Assembly (NCBI GenBank): GCA_015501605.1
Contig: JADNRZ010000030.1
Span: 372,001 to 436,000 of the forward strand
Origin: Panaeolus papilionaceus
Lineage: Eukaryota > Basidiomycota > Agaricomycetes > Agaricales
Direction: 5' to 3'
DNA length: 64,000 nucleotides
Shown here: piece by piece, positions 20,701-32,434 of the stretch
Position numbering within the stretch: position 1 is the first letter of the stretch
Layout of the letters: each line of letters opens with the position of its first letter
Program-made: the position numbers and the translations under genes
The notes under the pieces: model-generated
Databases searched by the model: none
Told to the model about the DNA's origin: nothing
What the model saw: the letters and a program-made list of their open reading frames with translations, nothing else

Positions 20701-21518
20701 AAAGGGAGGGTACCAGGTCTAGGGCCATCATCGAGAGGGTCCTTTCAAGAGCGAAGTCCTCAGCTGCGAGATACCGGCATGCAAGGGAAATGAAGCTCGC
20801 CCTTTCCGGACCAGGGGATTGGGAGAAGGAGCTTCAACCACTTCTCGACGATGACATCAGAAGCTATGACGACATCAAGAAGCCGAAGAAAACGGAACCA
20901 CGAAAAGGGACACTCACCGACGCACAGCTCGCAGAGCTTCATGCCAACCCCCCTCCAACAAATTCATCTCAAACGGAAGATTTCACCCTCCTTCCTCATG
21001 AACGCAATCCAAGGGATGGATCCGGAATTACAACCAACGAGCTATCGTGGATTTGGGTTGGGAAGAAGCAGGTGTTGGAGGGAGCAGAGGGCGACGCGAT
21101 TTTGATGGCGGAGTGGGCAAAGAGTCGGGCAAGGTCGAAGAGGTCTGAAGAAGAGTTGATGCTGTTAAAGGAGGAAATGCGGCGAATTCTCGCTTATTTG
21201 GAGTGGAGGGCAAAGTGGTGGCTTTCAAGAGCAACTCTTCGGCATATCTCTGTGGATTCTCGACTTAGGGAGGCTTTGTCAGCATACAGCACCACCCGCG
21301 CTAATCACCTCCGACATTTATCAGTAAAATTCAAGTCTATGTGGAAAGCCCCCCTCAGGAACTTCATTCGCGAAAACACAACCATGACTCTCAATGGTAT
21401 TCTGCTGGAGCTGGATGCAGACTCGGAATGCCAAAAGTCGGGTCTTCAAAGGGAATTATCTGATGAGGAGGGGGTTGAGGATGACGGGCTTGTGGATGAC
21501 GACGGCGAAGAAATGTAA
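17710..21518 (+). CDS. KDZ family transposase (intact)
   Basis: Eight exons read in phase: 17710-18078, 18141-18380, 18435-18991, 19040-19202, 19266-19414, 19474-20069, 20118-20250 and 20306-21518, giving 1,139 residues. After a disordered N-terminus, a zinc-binding module starts near residue 157 (CPDC, then YRCSSEC, CKLCC and RRHRRLPFHRVEKWTG), matching the CxC-type fingers of KDZ transposases. The RNase H-fold catalytic residues are probably Asp399 (MDANF), Asp519 (YDISCQW) and Glu583 or Glu586 (GEVPERVW). The C-terminal third is a coiled-coil-rich, basic region ending in an acidic tail. The product would cut and rejoin the element's inverted repeats. Every exon joins without a stop, so the gene looks functional. 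Confidence 0.9.
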
Positions 21519-21655
21519 GGGAGATGTTGAATTGGGCAGGGTGCACTTTTTTTTGGGGAAACTAGAAAGGTCTGTTGTTTTCACGGTTTTGTTTATTCGA
21601 TTTCTAATTTTAAATTTCTCAGGAAACAGATGAGTCGCATTTTTTCAACCTCATA

Positions 21656-22314
21656 GCAGACCCCCATTCCCGACCCCCTACAACATTGAAAATGGGTCAT
21701 AATATTCATATTAAATCGTCTTTTCATGCTTACATCCCACCCCGCCGATTTCCCCCTGCCTGCCTCACAAATCGTCTATTTACCCCTATTTGATTATATT
21801 TCAACATTATCCAAACCCATCCCGCTGAATCCTCCCATTCCCGACCTCCCGCCATGTCGGAGATGGTTCCAATAATTATTATCATATCCCGACCACCTGA
21901 TTTCACCCTCCCCGCGCCCGATTCCACCCCTCGCCCTTTTTAATACCCCGCCCTTTTTAATCCCCCCCCCCGCCTGATTTAACCCCCCGCCTGATTTAAC
22001 CCCCCGCCTGATTTAACCCCCCGCCCTTTTTAATCCCCCGCCCTTTTTAATTCCCCCCCGCCCGATTTCAACCCCCCGCCCTTTTTAATCCCCCGCCCGC
22101 CCCAGTAGCAATGTACCCTATCCCGCCCTCTTATATTTGTAGTATTTACACTTGTTTACATACCCGCCCAATAATATCTGACTGCCGACCTATTGCTTAT
22201 TAAGACCCTCACTGTACTTGTACAGTCCACTGTATGAGTACAGTGGACTGTACAAGTATGGATTTGATACATACCCGGGGACTGTACAATTACAGTCCTG
22301 ATATATGAAACTAG
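21656..22314 (-). repeat. Right terminal inverted repeat of the KDZ element
   Basis: Reverse complement of 2,606-3,333, near identical except for a shorter C-rich array and a few base changes. The transposase stop codon lies only 137 bp to its left. Confidence 0.9.
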
Positions 22315-22785
22315 CGTCTATGGCTGCCTGACAGTCAACTGGCACTGGTTGAAGACTTACCAGTCGTAGACGACACAATCAGCTTTCCTGAATCCGATCC
22401 CATTGAACCCGCACCAAATGTCGATCCGTACTGGCTGGTTGAAGCCTGTTTTCAGCACCGCATCAAGCTTGCGCACGTCAACGATCCCAACCACATTGTC
22501 CAGCTCATGGGAAGAGGTTCAGGGCCGGGGTTGGTCCAGGTGCGCGACCGCATGCAAGTTCGGGAGTTAGCATCACACATGTTGACTGCATTACCGCCGA
22601 GTCGTAAGGATGATGTCGTTGTGGTCCTCGCTGGTGAACATGTAGGGAAGATGTTCAAGGTGGTTGAAGTTCACGAGACTCACTCACAAGTCAAAAAGTC
22701 AGGCAGGGTTTTGAAGAAAAATGAAGTTGATCCATTCTTTAGTAATGACACTCTAGTACACGCGTTTGGACCATTAAATAGATAG
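22315..22785 (+). pseudogene. Spt5-like KOW protein, 3' part, downstream of the KDZ element
   Basis: An open frame from the KDZ edge reads RLWLPDSQLALVEDLPVV and continues without a stop to TAG at 22,783-22,785. It includes a KOW-like segment (DDVVVVLAGEHVGKMFKVVEVHE). Direction, domain type and position show it is the C-terminal part of the gene that begins at 334. Joined to the 5' part with a single CTAG, the frames are out of register, so either a small change occurred at the insertion site or a splice site lies close by. Confidence 0.7.
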
Positions 22786-23028
22786 AATAGTTCCTGTATT
22801 ATTCAGGATAGTGATCGTTGAAATGCGTAGTATACCCGATTTTTTGTATTCTGTACTTGTTTCTCGCACTCCTTCGTCATTACTCCTGCCATTGTGCTTT
22901 AAACATCAGGGCAGAAGTAAACAAATCAACACTATATTGAGAACGCAGGCAGGCCACTACATTAGGAGGTTCAGGAAAGTGGGAGATCTATCAAGTAAGT
23001 CCGAAATCTGCATCTAAATCGCATTTAT

Positions 23029-24000
23029 CTAATAAAACTCCCTCATAATCGCATTGTTCGTATCATGGTACAAGTCGTCCTCAATGTCGAAGTTGTCATC
23101 AAGTCGTAATGCAAGCAGTGCTTGCCTGCGGCAGGCGTTAGGGTTGGGCGAGTTGGCAGACATAACCGAGTGGCACTGGTTCAGGGGAAGGGGGTGGTCA
23201 GGATGGAAGACCTGTTCCATGATATGAACCCTCCAATCGTTGCGCCACTTGAGGGTGCACACGTGGTGGTTTGTACAACCCTGGCTCTGCGGCATGATAT
23301 TGGGAAGCTGAACAGTTCGGCGAACGACCTCGTTTAAACGGATTTTCAGCTTCATGATAGGCTCGTATATGGCGGGATGCTCGAACTTCCAGTCTAGGAG
23401 TGGAACCTTAACAGCCGCCTCGATAAGGGGTCTTACCATCTCCCACTTCCGATAACTGGTTACGACTTTCAACATGAAGAAAGGGTCTCCAACGAGATCC
23501 CAAAGTCCTTGGAAGCAGAATGCCTGCGCTTCGCCCATATCCCACTGATCTGCAAGGTGAAGCATCCCGAGGAGATGCTCAACCTTATACTCGTGATTCT
23601 TGGGTGGACTGGCGAAAAGACGAGTAAGTAATGACTTGACTTTCATAAAAGCTAACACTTACTTGCTACCGAACCTTATCCAGCGTACCAGGGGCTCAAA
23701 GTCCTCTCGTTTGATGCCGAGAAGGACCAGCGGGTTGGTGGTCGTCCCTTCCTCTGTGGACCCAATGTCGGTTCCACCGAAGATCATAACCTTGAAGGTG
23801 TCGGAAAACTTGGTCAGCTCATTCACGGTAAGCCAGAAACAGGTGTCTTGAACCTGATAACGACGTGAACACTGAACAACAACGTCAAAGCTGCCAAAAA
23901 CAATAATACGCACCATGACAACAAGCGGAGTTTCTGCTTGTGATGGCAAGCTACTCACTGCAAGAGATGACAAGGAAGCGGTCTGATGATCAGAGGACAT
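23029..24000 (-). CDS. BTB/POZ-like domain protein 1
   Basis: Two exons (23663-24000 and 23029-23608) join in phase to give about 305 residues. The first exon reads like the agaricomycete BTB module (VQDTCFWLTVNELTKFSDTFKVMIFG...). The second continues with the helical tail common in that family (HLLGMLHLADQWDMGEAQAFC). BTB domains mediate protein-protein contacts. Agaricomycetes carry many such orphan genes, and no specific function can be given. A possible extra intron in exon 1 (near 23,905-23,960) has ambiguous phase, so the start is uncertain. Confidence 0.6.
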
Positions 24001-24150
24001 TGACTATGGCAGTGATGAGGGGTGAAGAGGTTAAAGCCAAGGACGTCAGCTCAAATCTGCGTTGCTGAAGAGTATGTCAAACCAATCAGCCTATTTATGT
24101 TTCAAGATAACCATTATTTAAGACATGAACGAAAAAAATGCATTTAATTA

Positions 24151-25385
24151 TTAGACCCCTCCCTCCTCAATAATTCTCGAAATCTTCAGCCTAAGCTGCT
24201 GCAAAATGGCACTCTCATTCCCCCAAGCCACCTCCCAAGCCGGAAATGTCGTCAAATCAGATCGTAAGTGGTCTTTACAACCTACGTTGACATCGTCCCT
24301 GTCTGCTAACGCTTTGAGGAAGGACTCGCGGGCATTTGGTGCAGGATCGTGACCGCTAAGGAGGTCTGTGGTTACGTGTAACTGCCAAAGGTGGTCGCAG
24401 GCAATTTCGCAGTCATCGTGCCGGTGGTTAACGTCCTGTACATTCGGAATCGTAGGGAACTGTGCTGCGATTGCTGCCCTTTGGACCATTATAGCGTCGC
24501 GCGCCAAGGTGAGTGCCCGATATACTTTGAAGCTCAGCAAGCTGAGATCGGGCTGTGACTTGTTTAGCGGGGTAAAAACAAGTGTATTGACAGCGCCGTG
24601 TAGGAGAGACTCATCCTTAAACTTTACGGCGGCGTAGAGTCGGAATGCAGGACTCTGAGTAGGTATGTCCAGTTTCTGGATAAACTGCCGTTCAACCGAC
24701 CTAAGACCCCATTTTTGAGCCAGCTCGACACATCGCATCATCTGGTCATTAGGATAGCTCTTGTCCTTCAAGGGAGATTCATTCCACCCCCTAAAAGAAT
24801 TCGGTAAGTTTGTGACGAAGTAATGTATCTGAAAGGCTAACCGATGGATTTTTAGAAATTCCATAAAGAGGATCACCTCCTCCTTGTTGATCCCTTCTAC
24901 GACAATCAGGCATGATTGCAAGACGCCGAGTTTAGGCATCTCTGATCCATTGCGTTTGGTAACATGGTGATCTTGGAGATCCCGGTATAAAGACGCCATG
25001 TAGGGAGACTCACCAGCATAGCGGCTGATGTCAAGACAAAAGACGGTGTCTTCTACCTAAATAACACAAGATGTGAGAAGTTTATCAGCGCAACGTATTA
25101 ATCATTACTGACTTTGAACCAGCCATATAATGGCATGCGAGAATACAAGTCATCCCACTGTGTAGGCTGTGCCTGGGGCTCCAATTCCGTGTCAGTGTTG
25201 TCAACGGACATTGGTACTGGAGCCATAGAATCGTCTGTTGATTTCTTTGAGGAGGAGCTGGTCTGGTTGTCCGCATTATCTGGGTTGTGGTTGGATTGGT
25301 CGTCGTCCTCTAAAAGCATGCTATCCACGATAGGAGATGATGCAGGGGAGTGGACGACGTCAAGTTGCTTCTCTGGCTGTGCCAT
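24151..25385 (-). CDS. BTB/POZ-like domain protein 2
   Basis: Exons 25113-25385 and 24151-25056 join in phase for about 392 residues. The N-terminus is a Ser/Asp-rich disordered leader. It is followed by a BTB-like core starting YGWFK-VEDTVFCLDISRYAGESPYMASLYRDLQ and a helical C-terminal half. It shares strand and architecture with the neighbouring BTB gene (150 bp apart) although sequence similarity is low, so the pair probably arose by an old tandem duplication. Function unknown. Confidence 0.6.
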
Positions 25386-25645
25386 GTCTAGCTCATGCCC
25401 AGTTTTCAGTGCGTTTTATAATACTAGCTAGTATATTGCCGACATTAAGCCATAATTTACCGTTTCCCATCGATAATCAATCTACATTTATGTTCATGGT
25501 CCCTTGGTCAATCGTAGATGTCTTATCGATGGTCTTTTATTTACTTCTACGTGTTTCTTCTGGAGGCAGTGCTCCTGGATGGTGTGTTCTTATTCGTTTA
25601 TAATTGGTATTGGAACTAAAAACAACCCTCGACGGCTCCTTTAGG

Positions 25646-27756
25646 ATGGTCTTTCCTCCTCTCCCTGCCAATAAACGAGCACCACATTGGCCATCCCCTG
25701 TTATCATTGCAGCTGGCCAAATATACAACGCTTACTCGACCACTGCCCGCTTAATAGAATCCGGAAATTACAATAGCCATCGGATCGCAGCCCACAAGAA
25801 CATATTATACAGTCAGGTTCAGCCTCTCATCGCATCGATAGCGGCACAGGAGCCCCGTCTGAAGGGTTGGGTCTCAGATGTGGGTGAGATCCTACTAGAT
25901 CTGCATGAAGAACTTCTAAAGGTAGAAAAGGATGCTCGGTTAGTGTCGCATTACCTGTTGGTTGCTGGCCTTATTTAATTGATATTTGGATACGTTAGAG
26001 TGCAAGGGACGACGTCAATACCTGTCGATCCCTACATTCTTGTTTACACAGGACGCCCTGGAAGACCAGCCAAACGTATCAGTCAAGATGCACTCGAATG
26101 GGCATCTAAGTGCAGTCTCAAGCTCAACCAGATCGCAGTGCTATTCGGCGTCCACCATAATCACCTTTGTCAGCAAATGCAAGCTGCTGGTCTACCAACA
26201 TCACGTTTCACCGACATCAACGATGAAGACCTCAACGGTATTGTTCGTGATGCAATGTCAAATCGACCAGATACTGGAGTCGCGTACTTGACGGGTTATC
26301 TGCGGGCTCACCACAAACTTCAGATCCAACGTTCTAGGATCCGAGCTGCCGTGCAAGAAGTAGATTCTGTAGCAGCAACCCTTCGGCAACAAGCTGCAAC
26401 CAAGAAACCACGCGGCAACTATCACGTCTCAAGACCGCATGCTCTTTGGCATATAGACGGTCACCATAAGTTGATTAAATGGGGGGTAGTGATCCATGGC
26501 GTAATTGACGGTTACTCGAGAAAGGTGTGTTAGAATATTACCTATCTATCTTTCATTTCCGATGACACAATAACATTCAGATAACAGGGCTCAGGGCGAG
26601 TACGTCCAACACAGCAGAGACAGTAGTCGACATGTTTATTGATTCTATCTTGGAGCATGGTATTCCATCTCGGGTTCGCGGTGATCGTGGAGGAGAGAAC
26701 CGCGATGTATCTATTGCAATGATCCGTTTTCGTGGTCGGAATCGCAGCAGTTTTCTATGGGGTCCAGGTGTTCACAATACACCAATTGAGAGGCTCTGGG
26801 TTGAGCTAGGGCGGCGATTCTGTCGGGCTTGGAGGGTTTTCTTTCGTCGCCTAGGGCGCCTTCATAATCTTGACAAGGACAACCCCGTTCACCGATGGTT
26901 ACTAGATTATCTGTTTCTTGATATGATAAACGAAGACTGCAGGATGTTCGTGGAGGAGTGGAACGCACACCCCATGCGTAATAGAAACAATAAAAGTCCT
27001 AATGTGATCTCATTTCATTTATTCATTGATTTTGAGGACGCTAACCAATTTTACAACATGTAGGACCTTGAAATTGAAGGAATGATCAAATACGGTGTTT
27101 ACGATAGCGCACTTGGTTCGTTTACGTTCAATGATGAATGTGACGGCCTGAAGGAAGAAGAAATCGAAAACTACTACCAATACCCGAAGGAGAGAGCAGG
27201 GAGCGGAGACGAAGCAGATTCAGACGACAACAATGAGGTAGAGAGCATGGGTCTTGACTCAAGTGATCATGAGTCGGATCATGGTATGAACAATGCCATC
27301 GCTGTTGATGCTGAGGACGATTTGTCAGAGGGGAGTGATGTTGAAATGGACAGTTGCGATGAAGGGGTGGAGGTGGATGAAAAAATAGTTGATGAAGACT
27401 TCGACAAGGACGGGATGGATGATGAGTTGCACGAGGTAGATCCCACTACCGATGTCGACCCGAATATACATCATGAGGCAGTTGGTGTTCCGGACAGAAA
27501 TTGTCCATTTACCAAGGGCCAACTGGCTGTCTTTAAGACGTGTATTGAAGAAGTTCATCGAGCAGGGCACCTACCAGATGGATATGGTGTTCGGCCAGAG
27601 GAATGGGAAGACGGTATCTACCCTGAAGTCGAACAACTGCCAATCGGGCATGCTCAGCGATCCAAATTGATCCATCTTCCTAACCGTGTGTGGAAGGCAA
27701 GGTCTGTGTTATGGGCGCAGGCCCTGTGTCTTATAGAAACATCCCAGGTGTTATAG
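25646..27756 (+). CDS. Integrase-fold (D,D-34-E) protein, IS3EU-like or domesticated
   Basis: Four exons (25646-25938, 25999-26524, 26581-27003, 27064-27756) join in phase to give 644 residues. A helix-turn-helix-like region follows GRPGRPAKRISQDALEW. The integrase core has Asp251 (WHIDGHHKLIKWG), Asp308 (VRGDRGGENRDV) and Glu343 (NTPIERLW), which is classic retroviral-integrase spacing. The C-terminus is a long acidic tract and then an unrecognised conserved-looking domain (FTKGQLAVFKTCIEEV). Proteins of this type are spread through fungi and animals, and I would place it with IS3EU-like transposases. I see no obvious inverted repeats around it, and the ORF is intact, so a domesticated gene is possible. 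Confidence 0.7.
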
Positions 27757-27882
27757 GACTGGTAGTTCTAGTATATATATATGTATCGACGTGGAATGTA
27801 TTTTTCTTAGCACTATTTCCTCCTATCTATAGTGTCCATCCATTCCTTAAACTACGTGTCTCTCGTTTCATCCTAATCTACC

Positions 27883-29562
27883 ATGACCGACCGTCACAAG
27901 CGCAAGGCTGCCGAACTGGACTCATCTATAGAAATCATTCCTCCTCCTTCAACCCAGCCCCCAGCATCCAAGAAGGCCCGTCGCGGCACGGTCACCAGCA
28001 TCCCTTCTTCTCTCCGCCCCGTATTTCATTCTCGGCATAGCTCCAGCACCAAATCCAACACCATCTCAAAGTCTAGGAACATGCAGTCACCCACCAAAGC
28101 CAAAGCCAACACCACTGTCCACGCCGGATCCAGTACAGCTGCAACTACGAAAGCGGAGGGTAAAGCAAGAGCAAAACCCACTGCTACAACTGACAGCGAC
28201 GACAACACCGACAGCGACAGCGACAGCAACCACAGCAGCGACGCAGACAGTGATGGCAACAGTGACAAGAAGGCACTCACTAAACCCAGTACCAGTGCGA
28301 CCGCCGATCCCGCTTTCCAGTTCAAAGGTTTTTTGATGTTGCAAATCAGGTCCGATAAAGGTGCTGCTCGGAAGGAAACCAACAGCCAAGGCGGTAAAGG
28401 ACCTTCAGCAAGGACTGCAGCCGTATCCATCCCAGCTTCCTCTCGCAACAAGAAGAATCCGACCGACATTATTCCCCGACCTCGCACAGTGGACTCTTTC
28501 CGAGCCAGAGTGGTGATGATCCTACCTTATGGTGTCAGACCAGTACGTCGCCATGATTCTTTCTCCATTGCTTTCTCTTATATTGCTTATAGGCCCCCTT
28601 GGAGAATCGAAACAAGTACAACTCCCCTTTTAACATTCGCAAGAACCCTTTCTGGAGTAAAGAAATGGGCTTCCTTGGCTCGAAGGGCTTTGCCGTTCGT
28701 TCTCCAGATCCAGAAGGTTTTGTATTCAATGTTAATTGGTCCGAGGAACGCTTCTTCGAGGAGATCTGCTCTATTCTCCCCAAGGCAGCCGAGAGACTGA
28801 TCGAGAACCACAACGAGGAGAAGAATGGTCCCCGTGTATGGCTACCCTGCGTCAAAGCTGCCTACAGTGGTAAGATCTTCGTGCATCCAGCAGATGGGCC
28901 CTATTCCACTGCTTCGATGAAGGATATCTCTGGGCTGGCTAGGAATACTCGGCGATGCGATGATAATGATGGAGTCTTCATCGGTAAGTCATTTCTTCGG
29001 TTGGATTTATATTATTCATCACTCAATGTTGTGCAGTGTCTACAACTAAGATCTCCCTTGGTGACGACGATGTCGACTCAGATCAAGACAATCAGGACTC
29101 GGATGTCCCCATGGCGAACACTTCAGCCGGTTCAAGCAGTTCCAAATCCCGCAGGTCAGCCAAGTCAGTGTCAGTATCGGCTTCATCCAGACCAACCCGT
29201 GCAGTAACTGCGAAATCAAAGAACGTCGATATTATCCAGGGTTAGTACTGTTTTCTGAATCGCTTGCCACTTCAAGGTTCAATACTCAAAACTTAGTAGT
29301 GACCGATGACGAGTCGGACACAGCATCCACCGGCTCTCCAAGTGGAGACACTGAGCCAGCTGCGAGTCGCACAGGCACCCCTGCGATCGATCTTCATCAA
29401 TCTTTTTCCGAATTTACTCTTGGTTCCTCACGTCGCCCGTCTGGTCCCTCATGTCGCCCGTCTGGTCCCTCACGTCGTCCATCTGGTCCCTCTGCTTCCT
29501 CTCACTTTGGCTGCAAGCCCGACATCCCTGCCTGTTCTGTTTACTGCCCGTCATCCCCTTAG
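27883..29562 (+). CDS. Hypothetical Ser-rich protein
   Basis: Four exons (27883-28542, 28593-28983, 29037-29240, 29297-29562) join in phase to give about 506 residues. The N-terminus is basic and disordered (TDRHKRKAAELD), followed by a Ser/Asp run. A central folded-looking region spans exons 1-2 (MILPYGVRPAPLENRNKYN, GFVFNVNWSEERFFEEICSILPKAAERL). The C-terminus is Ser-rich, with three RRPSGPS-type repeats. I do not recognise the family. It starts 126 bp after the integrase-like gene on the same strand. Confidence 0.55.
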
Positions 29563-31657
29563 TTTGATATCGAACCATTTTTCTTCACTGCCAAGCGCTT
29601 CATCTCTGTTGAGTCGAATAAGTTCATGTCAAAGTCTACTCATATATTAACATCACTATCTAATCTGTTCGCGTCTATACATATTTCCATAATGTCTTCC
29701 TCTGATCATCACTCCCCAATCCATCCTCTCCTCTATCTCTGTTTCTTCCCCACACTCTTAGTAGTGTTATCTCTCCTATCCCCTCCCTTCCTTTGCCTTC
29801 CCATCTGATACGATGACCCTCCTTTCTCGCCTTCCTTATCTCCGACCAACACATCTTTCCCTTATCTCCGATTAACACATTCCTTCTTATCTTAGCCGCT
29901 AATTCGCTTCCTCTGATATTCACGTTATTATCTCATTGCTGTCAACGGTCACATCTCATCCGTTTGCTAGGTACAGGTCTTTAGCTTTTAGGTAGACTAC
30001 CTTTAGTTTAGAGACTGATGTTCATTACTAATTGCAAACTGAGACTGTTGCTTCAGATGGCAATTTTGAGGGCTAACAACATAAACGCGAACAGTAGAAC
30101 TCGCATCTGTCACATCCCTTGATGACAAAGGTGACTTACATGTGATATTCCCATCACTCTGTCGTTATCTTTAGCCCTCTATTGTTGATCTGAGCCCCTG
30201 TTCTAGCTGCGGTGAGTCCCTGGCATGTCCGCCGTGTTGCCTTGATGCCGCTCCTGCCGCTTTAAAGCTCCGACGGCATCTTGGTTTTGGAGGTTTCAAC
30301 ACGTTTTCGGGTTCTATTTTTTCTGCTTCAACGATTTAAAGTCTTGTGTTAACTGTGGTCAACTTTTAAAGGTGTAGACAACTTTAGACTTAAGCGCCCG
30401 AAATTGTTTTCAAATTTTCGAGACAATACGGTAAGCGCCCGAAATTGTTTCCTTTTTTCTGTCTTTGTGTGGGAAGCGCCCATGAAAAGTGTTAAAGTGT
30501 TTCCGAAACCACTATAGACGCTCATTAAAAGTTTGAATTTCATCAATATATTAGAAAAAGTTCACATCAGATGCACGAGAGAATCTTTTATTCATGAACT
30601 TATCGAGAATGTTTATCAAGGGGTTTGACTTAAGCAAAATGTTTAACCTAAATAATAAATGTGCTAAATGCGCACCATAGGCGTTTGCGTCATCTGACTG
30701 CCTATCATGAACTGCGTAGGCGGGGAATACTTGGGGGGGCCAGAGACGGGCATGCTAGTGATCTTTGAAGACCCTGGGGCTGGGTTCGCGGTGTATGCGG
30801 GGAGACCTTCATCCATTGCTGGTTTTTGGGGAACGAATCGAGGTTGGGCTAGGTATAAATACTGTTTGGTAATCCAGTTAAGACAGGTATAGTCCCTCGT
30901 TTGTCAACGCTCGTTGTCAAATTTTGCTCATGTGGTCATGGCCAGACGTGAGTTAAAAAAAGGAGATAGCTCGATTTGAGCTTTTCGGAATCGTTCCGCC
31001 ATTTCGTAAAACACACGACATGGTTGGGCGTATTCTGCGGCGACTGTCTGTTTTTAACGAGCCGGCAATTCAATGGACGTCCAACTATCTGAAGGAATTT
31101 CAGGGACGAATTCATTCCTCTAAAATTAGCGCGTAGTCGCTCTCAATGAGGCGGTATATACAATAGCTGAACGGCACTGACCAATTATAAATAGCCATTC
31201 GGCGGCACATCACTGCTTACATTCAGACGTTCGCTGATGCCGGGGTCTTTGGCTTTTAGAATGACAAAAACACCTGTGACCTGTACCATCCATTGATAAA
31301 ACCACCACCCATGACATGGAATGACAGACAGCTACATACGAGTAACATATCCAAACGACCTATTTGTAAGTCCAGAGGACGAACGTTTGAGCGCAACGCC
31401 ACAAGAGGCAATTCAAATACCGTAATGCACGGAAGGCGCTGAATCCAGCAGGTGAGCAGGCTGAGTTTGTTGGGATGTTCGGGGTGTTCGTCTTGCAGGC
31501 TCGTCTATACGTAGCCATTTGATAATCAGAGGACGTGACTGTGCTTATATGACTGGCGCCTCAATGTTCCCAGTTCCGTGGATCACTCTCTGTTCATACG
31601 CGCAAATACCATCTATACTAGTGGGACATCGTATAAGTATACACATAGGCCAGCTAC
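29563..31657. other. 2.1-kb non-coding stretch
   Basis: No credible ORF. The first 350 bp are pyrimidine-rich, downstream of the hypothetical gene. A 19-bp direct repeat TAAGCGCCCGAAATTGTTT lies at 30,391-30,409 and 30,432-30,450. The rest is unique, possibly eroded transposon sequence. Confidence 0.5.
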
Positions 31658-32434
31658 ATGCTACGAAGGCAAGACATTAGCATATACGTCCACAACCAGA
31701 GTGTCATCAAGACCACCACCTCGAGAACGAAGGGCCCAGCTGAATACCTGAAGGACGAATTCTACAGACTCTGCGACAACTATGTCCGGCGCTATGCAGA
31801 CACTGGCTCGGGGCCGCTATTCAAGATCAGGTGGATCTCAGCGCATAGCGAAGTTCAAAGAAATGAAGACATCGATCAAGCGGCCAAGAACGCGGCCAAA
31901 GGAATGATGTCGAGAAGCGAGGACCTTCCCAGATGTCTACGCAATATCCTCCCTACCAGCAAATCGGCGCTCAAGCAGGAGGCCAAGAAGGTGTTAAGTC
32001 AACTGTAACAGTCCAACGACCTATGGGTGAAGTCTCGGAGATCTCTCAAATACGAGGGAATCAAAGACGATTTCAAATTCTCCAATTTCCACAGCCTCGC
32101 TAACAAACTCAGTGACAGATTTCAACTCTCTCAACTCGTCAGAATCAGGACCAGACACTACCCGCTAAACACATATCTCCACAAGAGAAAACTCGTGCCC
32201 TCCGACCTATGTAATAAGTGCAATACAGGTGCCAAGGAGACGCTCAACCACTTCATCCACGATTGCCCAGCTTACAGAAGACAAAGAAAGAGGATGCACA
32301 AGAAAATCAAAGAGGCAAGAGGCGATACTAGCAAGATTCTAGCAAGCGAAGAGTACACCAGGGCCATGCTCACGTACATCCAAGGAACGGAAAGGTTCCC
32401 CAGAACCACGAAGAACAGCGGTCAACAGCGATAG
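31658..32434 (+). pseudogene. 3' fragment of a LINE (RNase H and zinc knuckle)
   Basis: The frame reads an RNase H tail (YVHNQSVIKTTTSRTKGPAEYLKDEF ... FKIRWISAHSEVQRNEDIDQAAKNAA). After an in-frame TAA at 32,006-32,008 the same frame continues through a C-C-H-C knuckle (LCNKCNTGAKETLNHFIHDCPAY). This order is the C-terminal end of a fungal non-LTR retrotransposon such as Tad1-type LINEs. No reverse transcriptase lies upstream, so the copy is 5'-truncated, and the stop codon marks it as dead. No poly-A tail is visible. Confidence 0.75.

Larger units (their letters stand above)
2606..22314. mobile_element. KDZ (Kyakuja-type) DNA transposon carrying TET/JBP and HMG genes
   Basis: The element is bounded by inverted repeats of 728 bp (left) and 659 bp (right). 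It contains, in order, an HMG-like gene (-), a nested gypsy element, an acidic unknown gene (+), a TET/JBP dioxygenase gene (-) and a KDZ transposase gene (+). The linkage of KDZ transposase, TET/JBP and a divergent HMG protein is the arrangement described for basidiomycete KDZ elements. Both ends are flanked by CTAG. This is either a 4-bp target duplication or the outermost bases of the inverted repeat; because CTAG is palindromic the sequence alone cannot decide. Removing the element with one CTAG does not restore the downstream Spt5-like frame exactly, so the junction or a nearby splice site needs checking. Without the gypsy the element is about 13.4 kb. All four cargo models read open, which suggests a recent insertion. 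Confidence 0.85.
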
